Below, piece by piece: positions 10,312 to 20,896 of a DNA stretch of 64,000 nucleotides (position 1 is the stretch's first letter; each line of letters begins with the position of its first letter). This stretch comes from Aureobasidium sp. EXF-3400 (taxonomy: Eukaryota; Ascomycota; Dothideomycetes; Dothideales; Saccotheciaceae). The stretch spans positions 62,001 through 126,000 of the forward strand of contig SWBL01000027.1 in NCBI GenBank assembly GCA_024195585.1. The letters are read 5' to 3'. The translations under genes and the position numbers were made by a program. The notes beneath the pieces are model-generated. The model saw only the letters and a program-made list of their open reading frames with translations. It was not told where the DNA came from and did not search any database.

Positions 10312-11078
10312 CTAACCCATAGCCTTCAAGAAGTTGGCTTCCTTGATCTTGGCACGTCTGTTCTTGCGCATAGCCTTTGTCAACGCATCTCTAGCCTCCA
10401 TAGCATCAATCGCACCCTGCAAAGTTCCGTCTCCAGCGGGCAAATCAATAGTTTGTTCGTGCAGAGGGATTTTAGGGGCCAGTGCTTCGGGGTTGAGTAG
10501 TTGTTGTTTGCGGAGGGCTTTGGCAGCCACACGACGTTGCTTTTTGGACTTTGCTGTTTGAGGAAGTTGGTTAGTTGTGGTTCTGTAAGAGTTGACGGAA
10601 AGATGAGGGATGGTGTGAGGAAAACAAACGTACAGAACAAATCTCCCTCGACGGATGCAGCATCAGCTGCACTCTCTCCACCCTTCTTCCTCAAGATGCC
10701 CCATAGCCATGTTGGATACTCCGAGTCTTCCAAAGCGACAGGATCATTCTTTCCCTTGATAAAGTTCAAACCCTTCAGTGGTGTGCCAGCAGTTACCGAA
10801 CTCTTTACAGTGGGCGCTGCCTTCTCTGCGCTCGGTCTTTGGAGTTCAGCAGCTGATGGCGAAGGAGTCAAAGGTGTGGAAAATGGTTGCGCGGCGCCTG
10901 TTGATGTAGCGGCAGACGGTGTGTGCGAAGAGCTGTCTGGGTTGCCCTGTCGCGGTGCTGCTTGAGCGGCATTGGCAGAGGCGGTCGCTCGGAGTGGTGA
11001 GGTTGTGGTGATAGCGCGGCGGAAAGGGAGAGCGATGGGGCGCTGGACGGCCGTCCGTAAGCAGCGGTTGCAAATCAT
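10312..11078 (-). CDS. MRPL37: Mitochondrial large-subunit ribosomal protein mL54, 228 aa
   Basis: Two exons: 11078-10634 and 10553-10312, with an 80-nt intron (GTACGT...CAG). The N-terminus ([20 protein letters not shown]) is Arg-rich and fits a mitochondrial targeting peptide. The core has [20 protein letters not shown] and [12 protein letters not shown], the signature of the mL54 (yeast MRPL37) family. After splicing, a basic helical tail ([17 protein letters not shown]) follows, as expected for a ribosomal protein. I use the ATG at 11078; the frame stays open a further 31 codons upstream, but the targeting-peptide start is better. The protein acts in the mitochondrial matrix. Confidence 0.85.
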
Positions 11079-11930
11079 TGTGTGGTGTTGCGACGACAAG
11101 CGATCTAGATTGTGAATTGCCTGCTCAATGCGATGCGCTTGAACAAAGATTCGATGGAGATTCATTGCCAAGACTTCGCGACCCTTTCCGCGAGCGGACT
11201 TTTTCGGTTGCGCTTTCCATCATGGTCCTGACATCCGTTGCTTTTCTTTGTGCAATGCACGCTCTTTTCTGATTGGGAAGATATAGTGGTTAGCTGGAAA
11301 GACATACCATAGCTGCAGTATTAACAGAGTGCCTAGGCCAATCAGGATATCATCTGCCAAATGTATCTTTGTGCGAGCTCTTTCGTAACAATGTACCGCA
11401 GACAAAATTGCAATCTGGGTTCACATGGGACCGCCTGATCCCGATTCAGATTCCGCATATTGGGTCCGTGATGGTGATTCACAATCAGAGCATATATATA
11501 TCTTAGGTTTCTGCTGCTCAAGAAACTGGAGCATCAACGATTATATGACAACGGAGCGCTAGAAAGAGCAGAAGTCAACTTTGCGTTCAGTTTGATAAGC
11601 TCATCGTGAGGGATTCTGATCGGGCTTCCTTATTGCATACACGTAGACACGAGAGATCAAGATCAGAAGAACAAAGCGGCATGACAGCCGGGGGTATATT
11701 CAGTTGTTGTAGAGAGTGAAAGTGAGTAAAGGAAAAAGTAATGGTATAAGGACAAAATTAGAAAACACCCCCCTGTGCAAGTGCTTGTGCAAATGAACAC
11801 ACCTGTCGTTCAGTCGTAATGTAAAGAAGTTGGCCATTCCTTGCCAAAAGTGAGAATCGAACGCTCGTCAAGCCCAAATAACCATGACGCCGGTTTGTCA
11901 TTAGTCGTGTTTGCGTCTGAAGACCAGAAT
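11079..11930. other. Intergenic stretch, nothing firmly supported
   Basis: A 61-codon minus frame near 11220-11405 contains HLADDILIGLGTLLIL, which faintly recalls the second helix of fungal rhodopsin-like membrane proteins, but nothing around it supports a gene. The rest is probably promoter of mL54 and the 3' flank of hapB. Confidence 0.4.
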
Positions 11931-12914
11931 CTATCCTTCTTCAATGCCTTCTTCTTCTGAGGTCATGCTTCTGGCATTTGATTGTGTACGTGACTTTTTT
12001 GAGGGTGAAGTTTGACTGTCTCCAGACTTGCGTTTGGTTCCGTTGGTGGGTTGCTGCATTTCCACACCACCATTCTTTGCAGCTTCGGCATCGAGAGCGG
12101 CGACTTCCTCAGCAGTGAGGAAGCGTCCTCCTGGACCACGCGGTCGTCGCATAGCATGGTTGTGACGAGATTCGTGCAGGTAAGGCTTTCTACCTTTGCT
12201 TGTGAGGCGCAGTTGCTCTTCCAGCTTTTGTCTCGCCAAACGTCTCTTCAGAATTCGGTGGAATTGCTTTGCGTTGACGTATAAAGGTGATTCTTCAGTA
12301 GTGCCGCCAGTAGCTTCTGGTGATGAGTGTTGCTGAACAACTTGTTGAACCATTTGTGGCGCAACTGATGAGCGTCGTTGTTGCTGCATGACAGGTTGAG
12401 GAGGTTGAACTGCCTGACTCATGCGACGAGCGACCATTTGTTGAGGGACTGCCTGAGGTGCTGGCATGACCATTTGACCTGCCATAGTTGTGTTGACATT
12501 CATGTGGCTTTGTGTCGGTGACCTCGGTGTCTGTCTCTGTTCACTCTTGACTGATTGTCCCATGCGTGGTGATTGTCTTGGGTCTTGTGCTAATGGTTGC
12601 ATTGTTTCTGGCATATAGTTGTAGTTTCCTGAGGCAGCTGCCGTTGCCATGGCGGCGGCTTGTGTGGGAGACATCTGATTCGCGCCCATGCCATAGTGCA
12701 TGCCTTGGACTGGATAAGCTTGAGAGTACATGGGCATGACCTGATGAGCAGCACCTGGTTGTTGGCCGTAGGCGTGGTTTTGCTGTGACATGATGGGAGA
12801 AACCTGGTTCTGTTGGGTGGGAGAAGTTACAGGCGGGCCTGATTGACCATTGTGAGTTGGCGCGTATGCGTTGTGGGTATGCGCATGTGGTTGCTGGTAG
12901 GTTGTATAATCCAT
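11931..12914 (-). CDS. hapB: CCAAT-binding factor subunit HapB (NF-YA), 327 aa
   Basis: An intronless frame. Residues about 208-265 contain the whole NF-YA core: EESPLYVNAKQFHRILKRRL is the subunit-association helix that docks on the HapC/HapE dimer, and HESRHNHAMRRPRGPGGRF is the DNA-contact segment. The rest is Gln/Met/Pro-rich, as in other NF-YA activation regions. The C-terminus has KRKSGD and SPKKSR, basic patches that could be nuclear localisation signals. The HapB/C/E complex binds CCAAT boxes and, with HapX, links gene expression to iron and redox state in filamentous fungi. An ATTGG (CCAAT on the gene strand) lies near 13270 upstream, so self-regulation is possible but not shown. Confidence 0.95.
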   Translation of the reverse strand: MDYTTYQQPHAHTHNAYAPTHNGQSGPPVTSPTQQNQVSPIMSQQNHAYGQQPGAAHQVMPMYSQAYPVQGMHYGMGANQMSPTQAAAMATAAASGNYNYMPETMQPLAQDPRQSPRMGQSVKSEQRQTPRSPTQSHMNVNTTMAGQMVMPAPQAVPQQMVARRMSQAVQPPQPVMQQQRRSSVAPQMVQQVVQQHSSPEATGGTTEESPLYVNAKQFHRILKRRLARQKLEEQLRLTSKGRKPYLHESRHNHAMRRPRGPGGRFLTAEEVAALDAEAAKNGGVEMQQPTNGTKRKSGDSQTSPSKKSRTQSNARSMTSEEEGIEEG

Positions 12915-14067
12915 GGCGACGGTATGTTTGTTTCTAGTACTATGGTGTATGGGAAGACTCCGTCGCGCGATGATTCGATGGGGTTGTTGAGCTGGGAGAG
13001 CGACGAGGGTTTGCTACTCGATATGATAGACGGCGAGGGTTCAGACGAGGATGAGTCGAAAGTGAAAGCCGTGTCGAGGTTGTCGCACAATACGATTGTT
13101 ATACAAGGCTTGTTTAGTGAGGTATATATGGGTGACGAAGGTCGGTCGCATTCAGGTCGAGCGAGCTTCCAGAATCCGGGGCGGATGGTGAGTCGTTGTC
13201 AAACCAGTCAAGCTTGGGAAGCTTTGTCTCGACGCGTCTTCTGCGACGCGATGTTGGAGAGGCGATGGGATTGGTAGAAATAAGATGAAGAAGCGCAACA
13301 AGTCAACCAAACAGAACGCGAGGGCAGAACGGGATCTAATCACGGCCGGGGCGTTAGCAGGGGAGAAGGATGAGGGGATGTTGGGTGCGGGCATTGAATG
13401 GGGTCGCGGGTGCGGCGTGGCTGTGGACTGCGGTGTGCGCCGTGTTCCAAGGTGATGCGCTGGCAAGCCGCATGCAAGCCCGACGCAGCCTTTCTGCCGT
13501 TCAATTTCCTTCTGCTGCCTTACCTGAATTGCTTATGTTGCTAGACCGAAGGTGTTGCAGCGAGTGTGACCTCTTGCGCTGGCGCAAACGCGTGCAACGA
13601 TGATGTATGTTGCTGGCGTCGGCTTGTTCTCTGCTAGACGTCGCGGTTAGCAGTGCGCTCTGCGGATCTTCATGGACTGAGCGATCAACGGCAACGGACC
13701 TCTACCGTGACACTGCAGGTACGCACGCGCAAAGAAGTGTATGCTTTGAACGACAACCTATCAAGCAACTTCGCCGAAGCTTCGACGCGACTCGACTTGG
13801 GTGCAAGCTCCAGATACCGTCGAATCACGGCGGCTAAAGGCGATGGACGAGGCGATTGGTTGATGGTACAAGTTCCCTGGGTGAGAGGCCTGTGCAGGAA
13901 ATCGAGGAAGATGACTGGCTGCTCGAACCTCGAAGATGGAAATCTCCACTTTCTGCTTGCCGAGTCTGCTATCACGTGCCAGCGTCATCCCGGTGCCTTC
14001 CATCCCGGGCCTCGGACTTTGATAAACTGCTACATCGAAAACGCTACCATGATATCCTCAATCCTGT
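12915..14067. other. Long upstream region of hapB; no other gene supported
   Basis: Overlapping frames of 60-146 codons occur on both strands but none has a motif. The part near hapB is probably its promoter and leader. From about 13600 rightwards the sequence resembles the degenerate DNA around the pseudogene that follows. Confidence 0.4.
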
Positions 14068-14966
14068 CTATCTGTATAAAGGTGCAAGCATAGAACTTCG
14101 CAGAATGTCATCATCACGCTCCCAGCCGGCTTTGATCAGCTGCAGGCCATGATGCAGAAGCGCCGACATACGTTCAGGTTCAACAGGACGTCCCCACACC
14201 GTCGGAGCCATGACAATGAAATAGCAAAGTTGGTTTCCGCAGACCAGTACGTTGACCGGCCAGAAATCACCAATTGTCAATATATCACGGCCCTCGAGCA
14301 CCTTCTGATGAGCGACTGCTGCCGCCTGTTCAATGAATTGGTCGTGATAGCCATACTTCTTAGCTACACTGGCAAAGTAGTATGTCGCCGACAAGTACCT
14401 CCCGGGCTGATTCCTGCCAAGTTCAGACAGTACGGCTGGTTGGCTTAAGTGTAGCTTGTGCACACTGGCCAGAAAGCAGCCAAGTACGGTTCCAAAAGAA
14501 TGTAGGGACCGGTCCAAGATCCTCGAGGACCAGAACATGCATGCTGGCGTCGTAGTGCAGCACTCTAGGCAGTCAAACGGCATCTTGACTTTTGAGACTC
14601 AGAGTATTGGTCAAGGTCATAAGAGCATCATGCTCAAAGTCCTATATGCATTGAGTCAACGCTTTTCAGTGAGAAAAAAGGCATACGAACCAGGCGGGAC
14701 TGCGTGAGTTGCAATGTTGGCAATCCGGCTGCATAGTTCTAGACGTGTTTTACTATCATAGACGTGGTACCATCATCTAAAGGCTCAGTCTGCACACGTA
14801 GACAAAGGCGGAAAATCCCCCTGAAAACCTCCGCCTGATGGCTCCCTTTGAATGGGCCTGCACGTAGATATTTTACAAGTCCGGACTCGCTGGTAAGGTC
14901 AAATGTGAACATCTTGGCTGATCTTGATGTTGAAAGTTGTGTTTGCAAAGTTTCATGTCGAATCAT
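14068..14966 (-). pseudogene. Decayed aminoglycoside-phosphotransferase-like kinase gene
   Basis: Pieces of one APH/choline-kinase-type protein lie in order but in different frames on the minus strand. At 14966-14739 the N-terminal lobe ends in DGTTSMIVKHV, the phosphate-loop and Lys strand of this family, then meets a stop. At about 14570-14510 another frame reads RVLHYDASMHVLVLEDLG, the hinge region. From about 14500 to 14068 a third piece reads FGTVLGCFLASVHKL and then TIGDFWPVNVLV. In working enzymes this last motif is HGDxxxxN; here His is replaced by Ile, and the later DWE metal-binding motif is not recognisable. Several stops and at least one frame change separate the pieces, so the gene cannot make an active kinase. 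Confidence 0.65.
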
Positions 14967-16057
14967 CGATGAGACTATTTATGTCAATTTCTCCCAAACA
15001 GTATTCAAGCCCGTCCCTCATTCTATGACACCGGCTATGACTAGATTTCTTACATTTCCGCTTCCGATCATCGCATTTGCGGTGGTCATGGAGTCTAAAA
15101 ACCTCAGGGACAAAACCATAAATATGTATGAGGGGTATACGTGCTCTTCAACAATCGAATAATCAAGGCCTCACCGGTGTCGGAAAGTTGGATGCTTGTC
15201 AGAGGAAATAAGGATCACGCTGGTGGAAGAATACGGCATTCTGTACCGTTGTAGCAACATCCGGTCTTGCCAGTTCGAACATCTTCCAAGAAACCTATCG
15301 ATGTCTTACTGCGTGTATGCGAATACAACGCCATGCCTCGATGGCGTGCCGCGAGAATGGCTGGTTACACGGCATGCTAGGCGCCTTGATTTGGGAGCTG
15401 AATCCCACGCGGACAGGCATGTTAAGTCGATCAACCCAGGCAGCCTCGGCAAACTCGTTCTCACGAGCATGTGGTACATAGATCTACAGAATGAATAGTA
15501 CTGACCATTTCCTTGTTAAAGGTGCTGATAACACGTTACGGCCGGAGTGCTAACGTCCAAAGTTTGAGCAGTCATGTTGCCGGAGAGCTGTTGGCATGTA
15601 TAGGCTTAGCTGCTCACAAACACCGGTAACAGTAGGATCTATCTTCGGTCACTTCAATACAGCCTCCACTAACATCCGTCATGAAGCAGCCACCCTCGCC
15701 TTAGCAGTGGTCTCTGGCTGATGGAAATAAGTTGCTCCATAATCTCAAGGCATCTGTCTAGGCTGAAGCCTTGCTTGCGTGGTCTGTGATTCATCGTTGC
15801 GCTTCATGAACCAAAGAGACAAAACCCAGAACTATATCACTCGTGTACTTAAATGTCATCAAACTTCCTTCTTCTGATCACATGCAAATTTAGGTCTCGT
15901 TCTGACGATGGAGATCGTCAAGACCCTCGAAGAGTTCAGGAGCGGAAGTTGCGATTTGTGGTCCGTGGGGCAAGTGGTGGCTGACTCGAGCGAACAAAAA
16001 CGGCATAAAATCAGCACAGACTCGAGCACAATTGTCAATAATCGACACTGGGATATT
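14967..16057. other. Gene-poor stretch with possible decayed coding sequence
   Basis: On the minus strand around 15480-15290 an open run translates as a protein-like segment (for example FAEAAWVDRLNMPVRVGF), but it is closed by stops on both sides and I recognise no family. It may be another relic, like the neighbouring pseudogene. Confidence 0.35.
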
Positions 16058-16957
16058 ATGGCCCTCAGCATCGCCAATCCAGCCGGGCCATCGCCAAAGA
16101 CGTCGGCCTCACCTCCTCCATTGTCGACATCCGTTTCGTCATCAGCAGTGCGGTCGCCGTCACCACAGCCGCCTCCTGCAAGCCCTCTGACGCCTCCTGC
16201 CCAACCAGCCAAGCTCGCGACCACGACCCAACCCGTACCCATACAACAGCCGCAGCCACCTCAGTTCATAGAGCAGCCACCTACGCTGCCTTTCTCCAGT
16301 CACGATTCAAGCGATGCTATAGCCTTGCGCGCCGCCATCTCTTCCCTTCAGTTCCAGCGCCTCCAGGCTCAGCGAGACTTGCGCACTCTCGACGACATAA
16401 AGCGCCAGGCTGTTGAGCGTCCAGAGGAATATCGCAAACATGTGATTGCAACCGCCCAAGCTAAACCTTCAACTCCGCCATGGACCATCGAGGATTCCCC
16501 AGATCAGGACATGGAAGATGACGACGATGCTGTCCTCGGAGCCTCCAGCACCAACGAACAAGAGCCGCTCAACTCACAGCCAGAGTCTACGGCCAAGCCA
16601 TATCCCATCTCGTACGGTTCTATGTTGCAATCACAACCAGCGAAAGACAAGTCGCAGTCTTCTGGCTTCCCTGCAATTCCCTTGCCGCAAGATGTTGTTC
16701 GGTGTCCTCCAATCGAATGGTCCAAATACAATATCGTTGGCGAGTCTTTGGACAAGCTTCACCGTGACCAACAAGTACGACCAGGAGATGCTGCTTCATC
16801 TCAGCGCGACAGCGTTGTTGCTGCTCCTTACAATCCTTTCCTGGACAAGCTAGATCCACGACCAGTGCTGGAAGCGACCCCTTCAACGAGAAAAGACAGT
16901 GGCTCCTCTGCCTCTGACCAGCACGCGCAACGAAGACCCAGCAAGCCTTCCATGTGA
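16058..16957 (+). CDS. Conserved fungal protein of unknown function, 299 aa
   Basis: An intronless frame. After a Pro/Ser-rich N-terminus, a helical segment (LQFQRLQAQRDLRTLDDIKR) begins the conserved part. Further on, IPLPQDVVRCPPIEWSKYNI and GESLDKLHRDQQ form a second block, then APYNPFLDKLDP. These two blocks separated by an acidic linker recur in ascomycete proteins that I know only as hypothetical. The frame is open back to an ATG at 15908, which would add 50 residues; I prefer 16058 because the Ala/Pro/Ser-rich stretch follows it directly. The short conserved segments suggest a docking or scaffold role, but this is inference. Confidence 0.6.
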   Translation: MALSIANPAGPSPKTSASPPPLSTSVSSSAVRSPSPQPPPASPLTPPAQPAKLATTTQPVPIQQPQPPQFIEQPPTLPFSSHDSSDAIALRAAISSLQFQRLQAQRDLRTLDDIKRQAVERPEEYRKHVIATAQAKPSTPPWTIEDSPDQDMEDDDDAVLGASSTNEQEPLNSQPESTAKPYPISYGSMLQSQPAKDKSQSSGFPAIPLPQDVVRCPPIEWSKYNIVGESLDKLHRDQQVRPGDAASSQRDSVVAAPYNPFLDKLDPRPVLEATPSTRKDSGSSASDQHAQRRPSKPSM

Positions 16958-17502
16958 TTGCTTTGACGGCTTGTCTCATTTCACCCTACAAGACACGAGT
17001 TACAAGACATGATTAACGTGTACGATCCTATATTATGATTATTTATCAAGCAAAAAAGTATTTCTTTGTTTGTGATCACAGGTGTCAACTCAGTTTTGCA
17101 AATTGCAATACAGTGCACAGTCAGCCAGCCGATCTTCAAGCGCCAATCATGAAAAGACAAAGCAGGTATTTGTATATTAACCTGGCGTTTCGAGACCTCA
17201 GCGGCTGCATATCTTGGCGTTTGTCGCAGCCCTGCTTTCTGGCACGACCTTGCCAGCACTTCATTGGAATGAATCAGACGTCATGTTTGGATTCCTTGTA
17301 ACTATGCCAGAAAGATGATTGTAGGTTGTTTGCTGTAAGTTTCACAAGCAACGAGAACTTGGTTTTTGTCTTTCGCTCTGCCTCCCTTCTTTGCTTCTTT
17401 GTCCATTTCTGCCATCTTCCCAAGCCCTCGCGTTGACGTTGGAGAAAATCTGTACCAAGTAGCATCTGCGGATTCGAAACTGCTGACAAACGTTTTGGGA
17501 GA
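16958..17502. other. Promoter and leader of the SUR7-like gene
   Basis: No supported gene. Short frames on both strands lack motifs. Confidence 0.5.
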
Positions 17503-18465
17503 ATGCTGCGCCCTACAGCATTAATACCGGTCATCTTTGGCCTTGGGGCGTTTGTTTTGACGATGCTCTGTATATTTGCCGGAAGCAAGCCAGACTTTAT
17601 GCAAGTGCGTTAGCCATTCACCACTCGAGTATCCACGACTCTTTCTAACAAACATCCCTAGGACTACTCCATCGTGACTCTAAACACATCCCGCATCGGC
17701 ACAAACGTTTTCAACACAACCTCCAGCCGCAGCGACTCTGACTCGAATATCTTCTCATCGATCTGGGATAATATAACCTCCAGCATCGACTCCTCTATAA
17801 ACTCCGACATCAACTCTCTGGCTCAAGAGTTAGGCGTTCATGATTTTTACTCTGCACACTTGCTGGACTATTGCGAGGGATACTATACCCCTTCCCCTCT
17901 CCCCAACACCACAGTTTCGGTGTCGCAGATACATCAGAACGTCACGTTCTGCAGTAACCGTACCTCGTTCTTCCACTTCGATCCTACGAATGCTATACAA
18001 ACCGAACTCAACAAAAGCCACACGGGGATTACGTTGAACGATCTACATTGGCCCTCTGCAGTCTCCTCCGGCATCCACACGTTGAGGATAGCCCAAAAAG
18101 CAGCATTTCTGCTTTATTGCATCTCCGCCGGTCTCATCCTCGTCGCTACCTTGTTTTCTCTGGTCTCGTTTTTTATTCACGGTCGTCTAGCTGCATGTGT
18201 GGATATCTTACTCTGGATACTGGCGTTTGTTGCAAGTGTACTCGCGTCAGCGATTACAACTGCAGTAGCTGTCAAAGCAAGCAATGTGGTCAACAAATAT
18301 GGCGAGAGGGTAGGGGTGCAAGCGAGTACGGGAAAAAGGTTTATGGCGTTGACGTGGGTGGCTACTGCATTGTGCTTTCTGAATGTTTTTGTGTGGGTGT
18401 TTGAGTGTTTGAGGGGGAGGAGGAGGGAGAAGAGGGAGAGTTATGTGGGTGGAATTGGGAAGTGA
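17503..18465 (+). CDS. SUR7/PalI family membrane protein, 301 aa
   Basis: Two exons: 17503-17604 and 17662-18465, with a 57-nt intron (GTGCGT...TAG). The first exon encodes a membrane span (IPVIFGLGAFVLTMLCIFAG). Then comes an extracellular loop of about 140 residues with many N-glycosylation sites (NTT, NIT, NVT, NRT) and two Cys. Three further spans follow near residues 178-200, 208-235 and 262-285, with a short basic tail. This layout of one plus three spans with a glycosylated loop is that of the SUR7/PalI family, which includes eisosome proteins of the plasma membrane and pH-response sensors. The missing long cytoplasmic tail argues against PalI itself. Confidence 0.75.
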
Positions 18466-18670
18466 GAAGGTAGTCGGATGGTGTGGAATATTAGGTGGAT
18501 ATGTGCACAGTAGGGATAGTGGTGATGAACTTTTAGTCTCTTGATGATTACTTGTTATATGAGTACTTCACGCTGTGAGCAAGCAAAGCAAAGCAAAGTC
18601 CCAGCCATTCCTATCTTGTGCGTTTTACCCAGAGGCAGACCATCTGGCTGCTAAGACCTGTCGAGCAACC

Positions 18671-20605
18671 TTACAACTCCATAGTAGCGATCCTGCCTCC
18701 AACCTCACCTCCCCTACCTCCGAAAGGCCCCTCATCAACCTTCTTCCTCAACGTCTTGACCACATCCTCCCACTCTGTTCCTTCCTCACCACCATCCTCA
18801 CAAAACACCTTGAGTCGATTATACACCTCCTTCAAACACTCAAATTTACTCATTGCAACCCTGTAAGCCGAATTTTCCGCATCTCCCACTCCACCAACCA
18901 GATTGGAGAAGGTTTGTGATGGAGAGAGAAGGTAGGGTAAACAATATTCCAGCGAAGGCGGTGACAAAATGGCCAAAAAGCCTTTGTGTTGCTCGGCGAG
19001 GGAAGTAGACGGTAAAGCGGCACGAAAATCTGCAGTAGTAGGGACGGAAGAAGGTGTTAGGGGCAACCAATTTGCAGTAGCGATACTGCGGATCAAACTG
19101 ATAGCAGCAAGAGCCACTTCCCTCAATGCAATGATGGAAGCGTGATGCACCAGATCAGAAAACAGTAAAGGGTTGTGGTTGAGATAGAGATAGTAGAGTG
19201 CGTAAGCAGCCTGAGCTTCAGATTTCCAATTTGCGTCGTGCGTGGTGTTCATGAGTGGAGACGAAGGTGGATAGTTGATAATCTCTTGCTTTGAAGGACC
19301 ATGGAAAATTGTGGCTAGAGTTGCTAGTACATCGGCATTGGTGGATTTGGAAGGTAGAAGAGATAGCGGAGATGACAACCAGTTGTTGTTGGTGGGGAGT
19401 AGGGAGCTGCGAGGCATGGATGCGAGTATGTGTAAATCGTGCTTTGGTGACTCGGCGTGTGCCCAGCGGCTAGGCGACAGGTCTAGGGAACTTTGTAGAC
19501 GTTTGATAAGAGTCGACTTGAGAGGGCTGGCCAGGAAGTGTGAAGGGTATGATGACGCGTAGGCAGCCACATAGTTTGCCGAAGGTGCGTACAGAAACTG
19601 CACGTCTAAAGGATCATGATGAGGGTTAGATGGGTCCAGGTAGAAAGCCATTGCCTTCTCGTGTAACTTGTGTTGAACGAGGAAGTCAAGAGCAGCAGAA
19701 GAGTGCGGTGATGCTGCTGACTCGGTGGGCGTGATTGTCTGAAGCAGAGTGGCGTAAAATTCAACCAAACAGCGGTGCATCAAGACATCGCCAGCCGTAT
19801 CGACCATGCATGCTGCAGCAAAGTACAGCATACCCTCTCCTTTGCCATCGGTGAAGCGTTTTTCAACCTCTGGATGATGTGCATGTGTGATAGCATTCCA
19901 GTTGATAGCACCGACCTCAGGCAGCCACTCGAGCAATCGAGCTTGAGCAAGAGTCCTCTGACTTCCCGACAACTCCACACCTTCAGTATGCTTCAACGAG
20001 CAGACAGAGAAGATCAATGCATAGACGTCTTGGTCACCAAACACACGCTTCCACATCAATCCCTGACTGTGTCCCGGCAGTGATTGCTCATCACCAGCGC
20101 CAGGAGGAACCGCATGGTCGACCTTGAGCAGAGCAAGCAACACATCACTAGCCTGCTTGGCGATTCCAGCGTCACCAGTGCATAACCACAAGTTCACCAA
20201 AGCAGTGACGATTTCAGGCTGTGCAGCAATGGTTGCAGCATCCGTAGCATTTCCAGCAGCTTTGTTCAACAGCGCCAGCATGAGTCGATTGTACGGAGTG
20301 GCAGCGACATGGAGTCCACCAATAAAGTCGACTGCGGCATTGAGACCGAGCACATCCGAGTAAGTCAACGGTTCCAGCAAAAGTACCAAGAATTGAATTG
20401 GTTGTGTTGGATCCTTTTGCAATACCGGCAAGATGCGGGAGAGCTGCGAGATGAGTGTAATAGACTCTTTCTTGGAAATACCAGGGGCCAGAGCTAGTGA
20501 GCATGATTCGAAGAGACGTTCGTCAATATCCGTGTTAACCGGATCCTCCTCCAGCTGGCCAAGATGGGCTTGAAGACGTCCAAACAGATCCTGAGAAGTT
20601 GCCAT
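18671..20605 (-). CDS. Hsm3-type protein, proteasome base assembly chaperone, 644 aa
   Basis: An intronless frame. It is all-helical and Leu/Ala-rich, resembling ARM/HEAT repeats. The segments SQGLMWKRVFGDQDVYALIF and SQRTLAQARLLEWLPEVG, with the later MVDTAGDVLMHRCLVEFY, match the filamentous-fungal proteins annotated as DNA mismatch repair protein HSM3 (N- and C-terminal domains). Yeast Hsm3 (human PSMD5) is a chaperone that binds Rpt1 during assembly of the 19S proteasome base; the mismatch-repair name comes from a mutant phenotype. The start is the first true ATG (MATSQDLFG). Length is typical of filamentous fungi and longer than the yeast protein. Confidence 0.7.
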   Translation of the reverse strand: MATSQDLFGRLQAHLGQLEEDPVNTDIDERLFESCSLALAPGISKKESITLISQLSRILPVLQKDPTQPIQFLVLLLEPLTYSDVLGLNAAVDFIGGLHVAATPYNRLMLALLNKAAGNATDAATIAAQPEIVTALVNLWLCTGDAGIAKQASDVLLALLKVDHAVPPGAGDEQSLPGHSQGLMWKRVFGDQDVYALIFSVCSLKHTEGVELSGSQRTLAQARLLEWLPEVGAINWNAITHAHHPEVEKRFTDGKGEGMLYFAAACMVDTAGDVLMHRCLVEFYATLLQTITPTESAASPHSSAALDFLVQHKLHEKAMAFYLDPSNPHHDPLDVQFLYAPSANYVAAYASSYPSHFLASPLKSTLIKRLQSSLDLSPSRWAHAESPKHDLHILASMPRSSLLPTNNNWLSSPLSLLPSKSTNADVLATLATIFHGPSKQEIINYPPSSPLMNTTHDANWKSEAQAAYALYYLYLNHNPLLFSDLVHHASIIALREVALAAISLIRSIATANWLPLTPSSVPTTADFRAALPSTSLAEQHKGFLAILSPPSLEYCLPYLLSPSQTFSNLVGGVGDAENSAYRVAMSKFECLKEVYNRLKVFCEDGGEEGTEWEDVVKTLRKKVDEGPFGGRGGEVGGRIATMEL

Positions 20606-20896
20606 CTTCACGATGTCCTTGCAGTTACTTGTGTTCAGGCAGGCCGAGTTTGCAAGTGATGTGATACCGCTTGATGATTTACTGAATCAAAAGTTGTGTT
20701 GTTTGAGCATTTCGATGGTGTCACGAGAGGCAAACGCGGGCAAACAAGATGCACGTCACGTGCGCAGTCAATCATCAACAAGCGAGTGAAGTTGGATTCA
20801 AGTATCTCTAGCATTTTTCATTTCATGCGATCTTGTGTGTAAAAATGTACATAAATTCGTATCGTAATTCGGTAAGGGTCATTAAATCAGGGCCAT

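Noticed and set aside
11220..11405. Minus frame resembling one helix of a rhodopsin-like membrane protein
   Set aside because: Only about 20 residues fit, with nothing matching before or after.
11840..11880. tRNA-like T-arm sequence (TTCGATT on the minus strand)
   Set aside because: The flanking stems do not pair and no anticodon arm or acceptor stem is present.
13653..14152. Plus-strand frames of 146 and 98 codons
   Set aside because: They overlap the kinase relic on the other strand, and neither has a recognisable motif.
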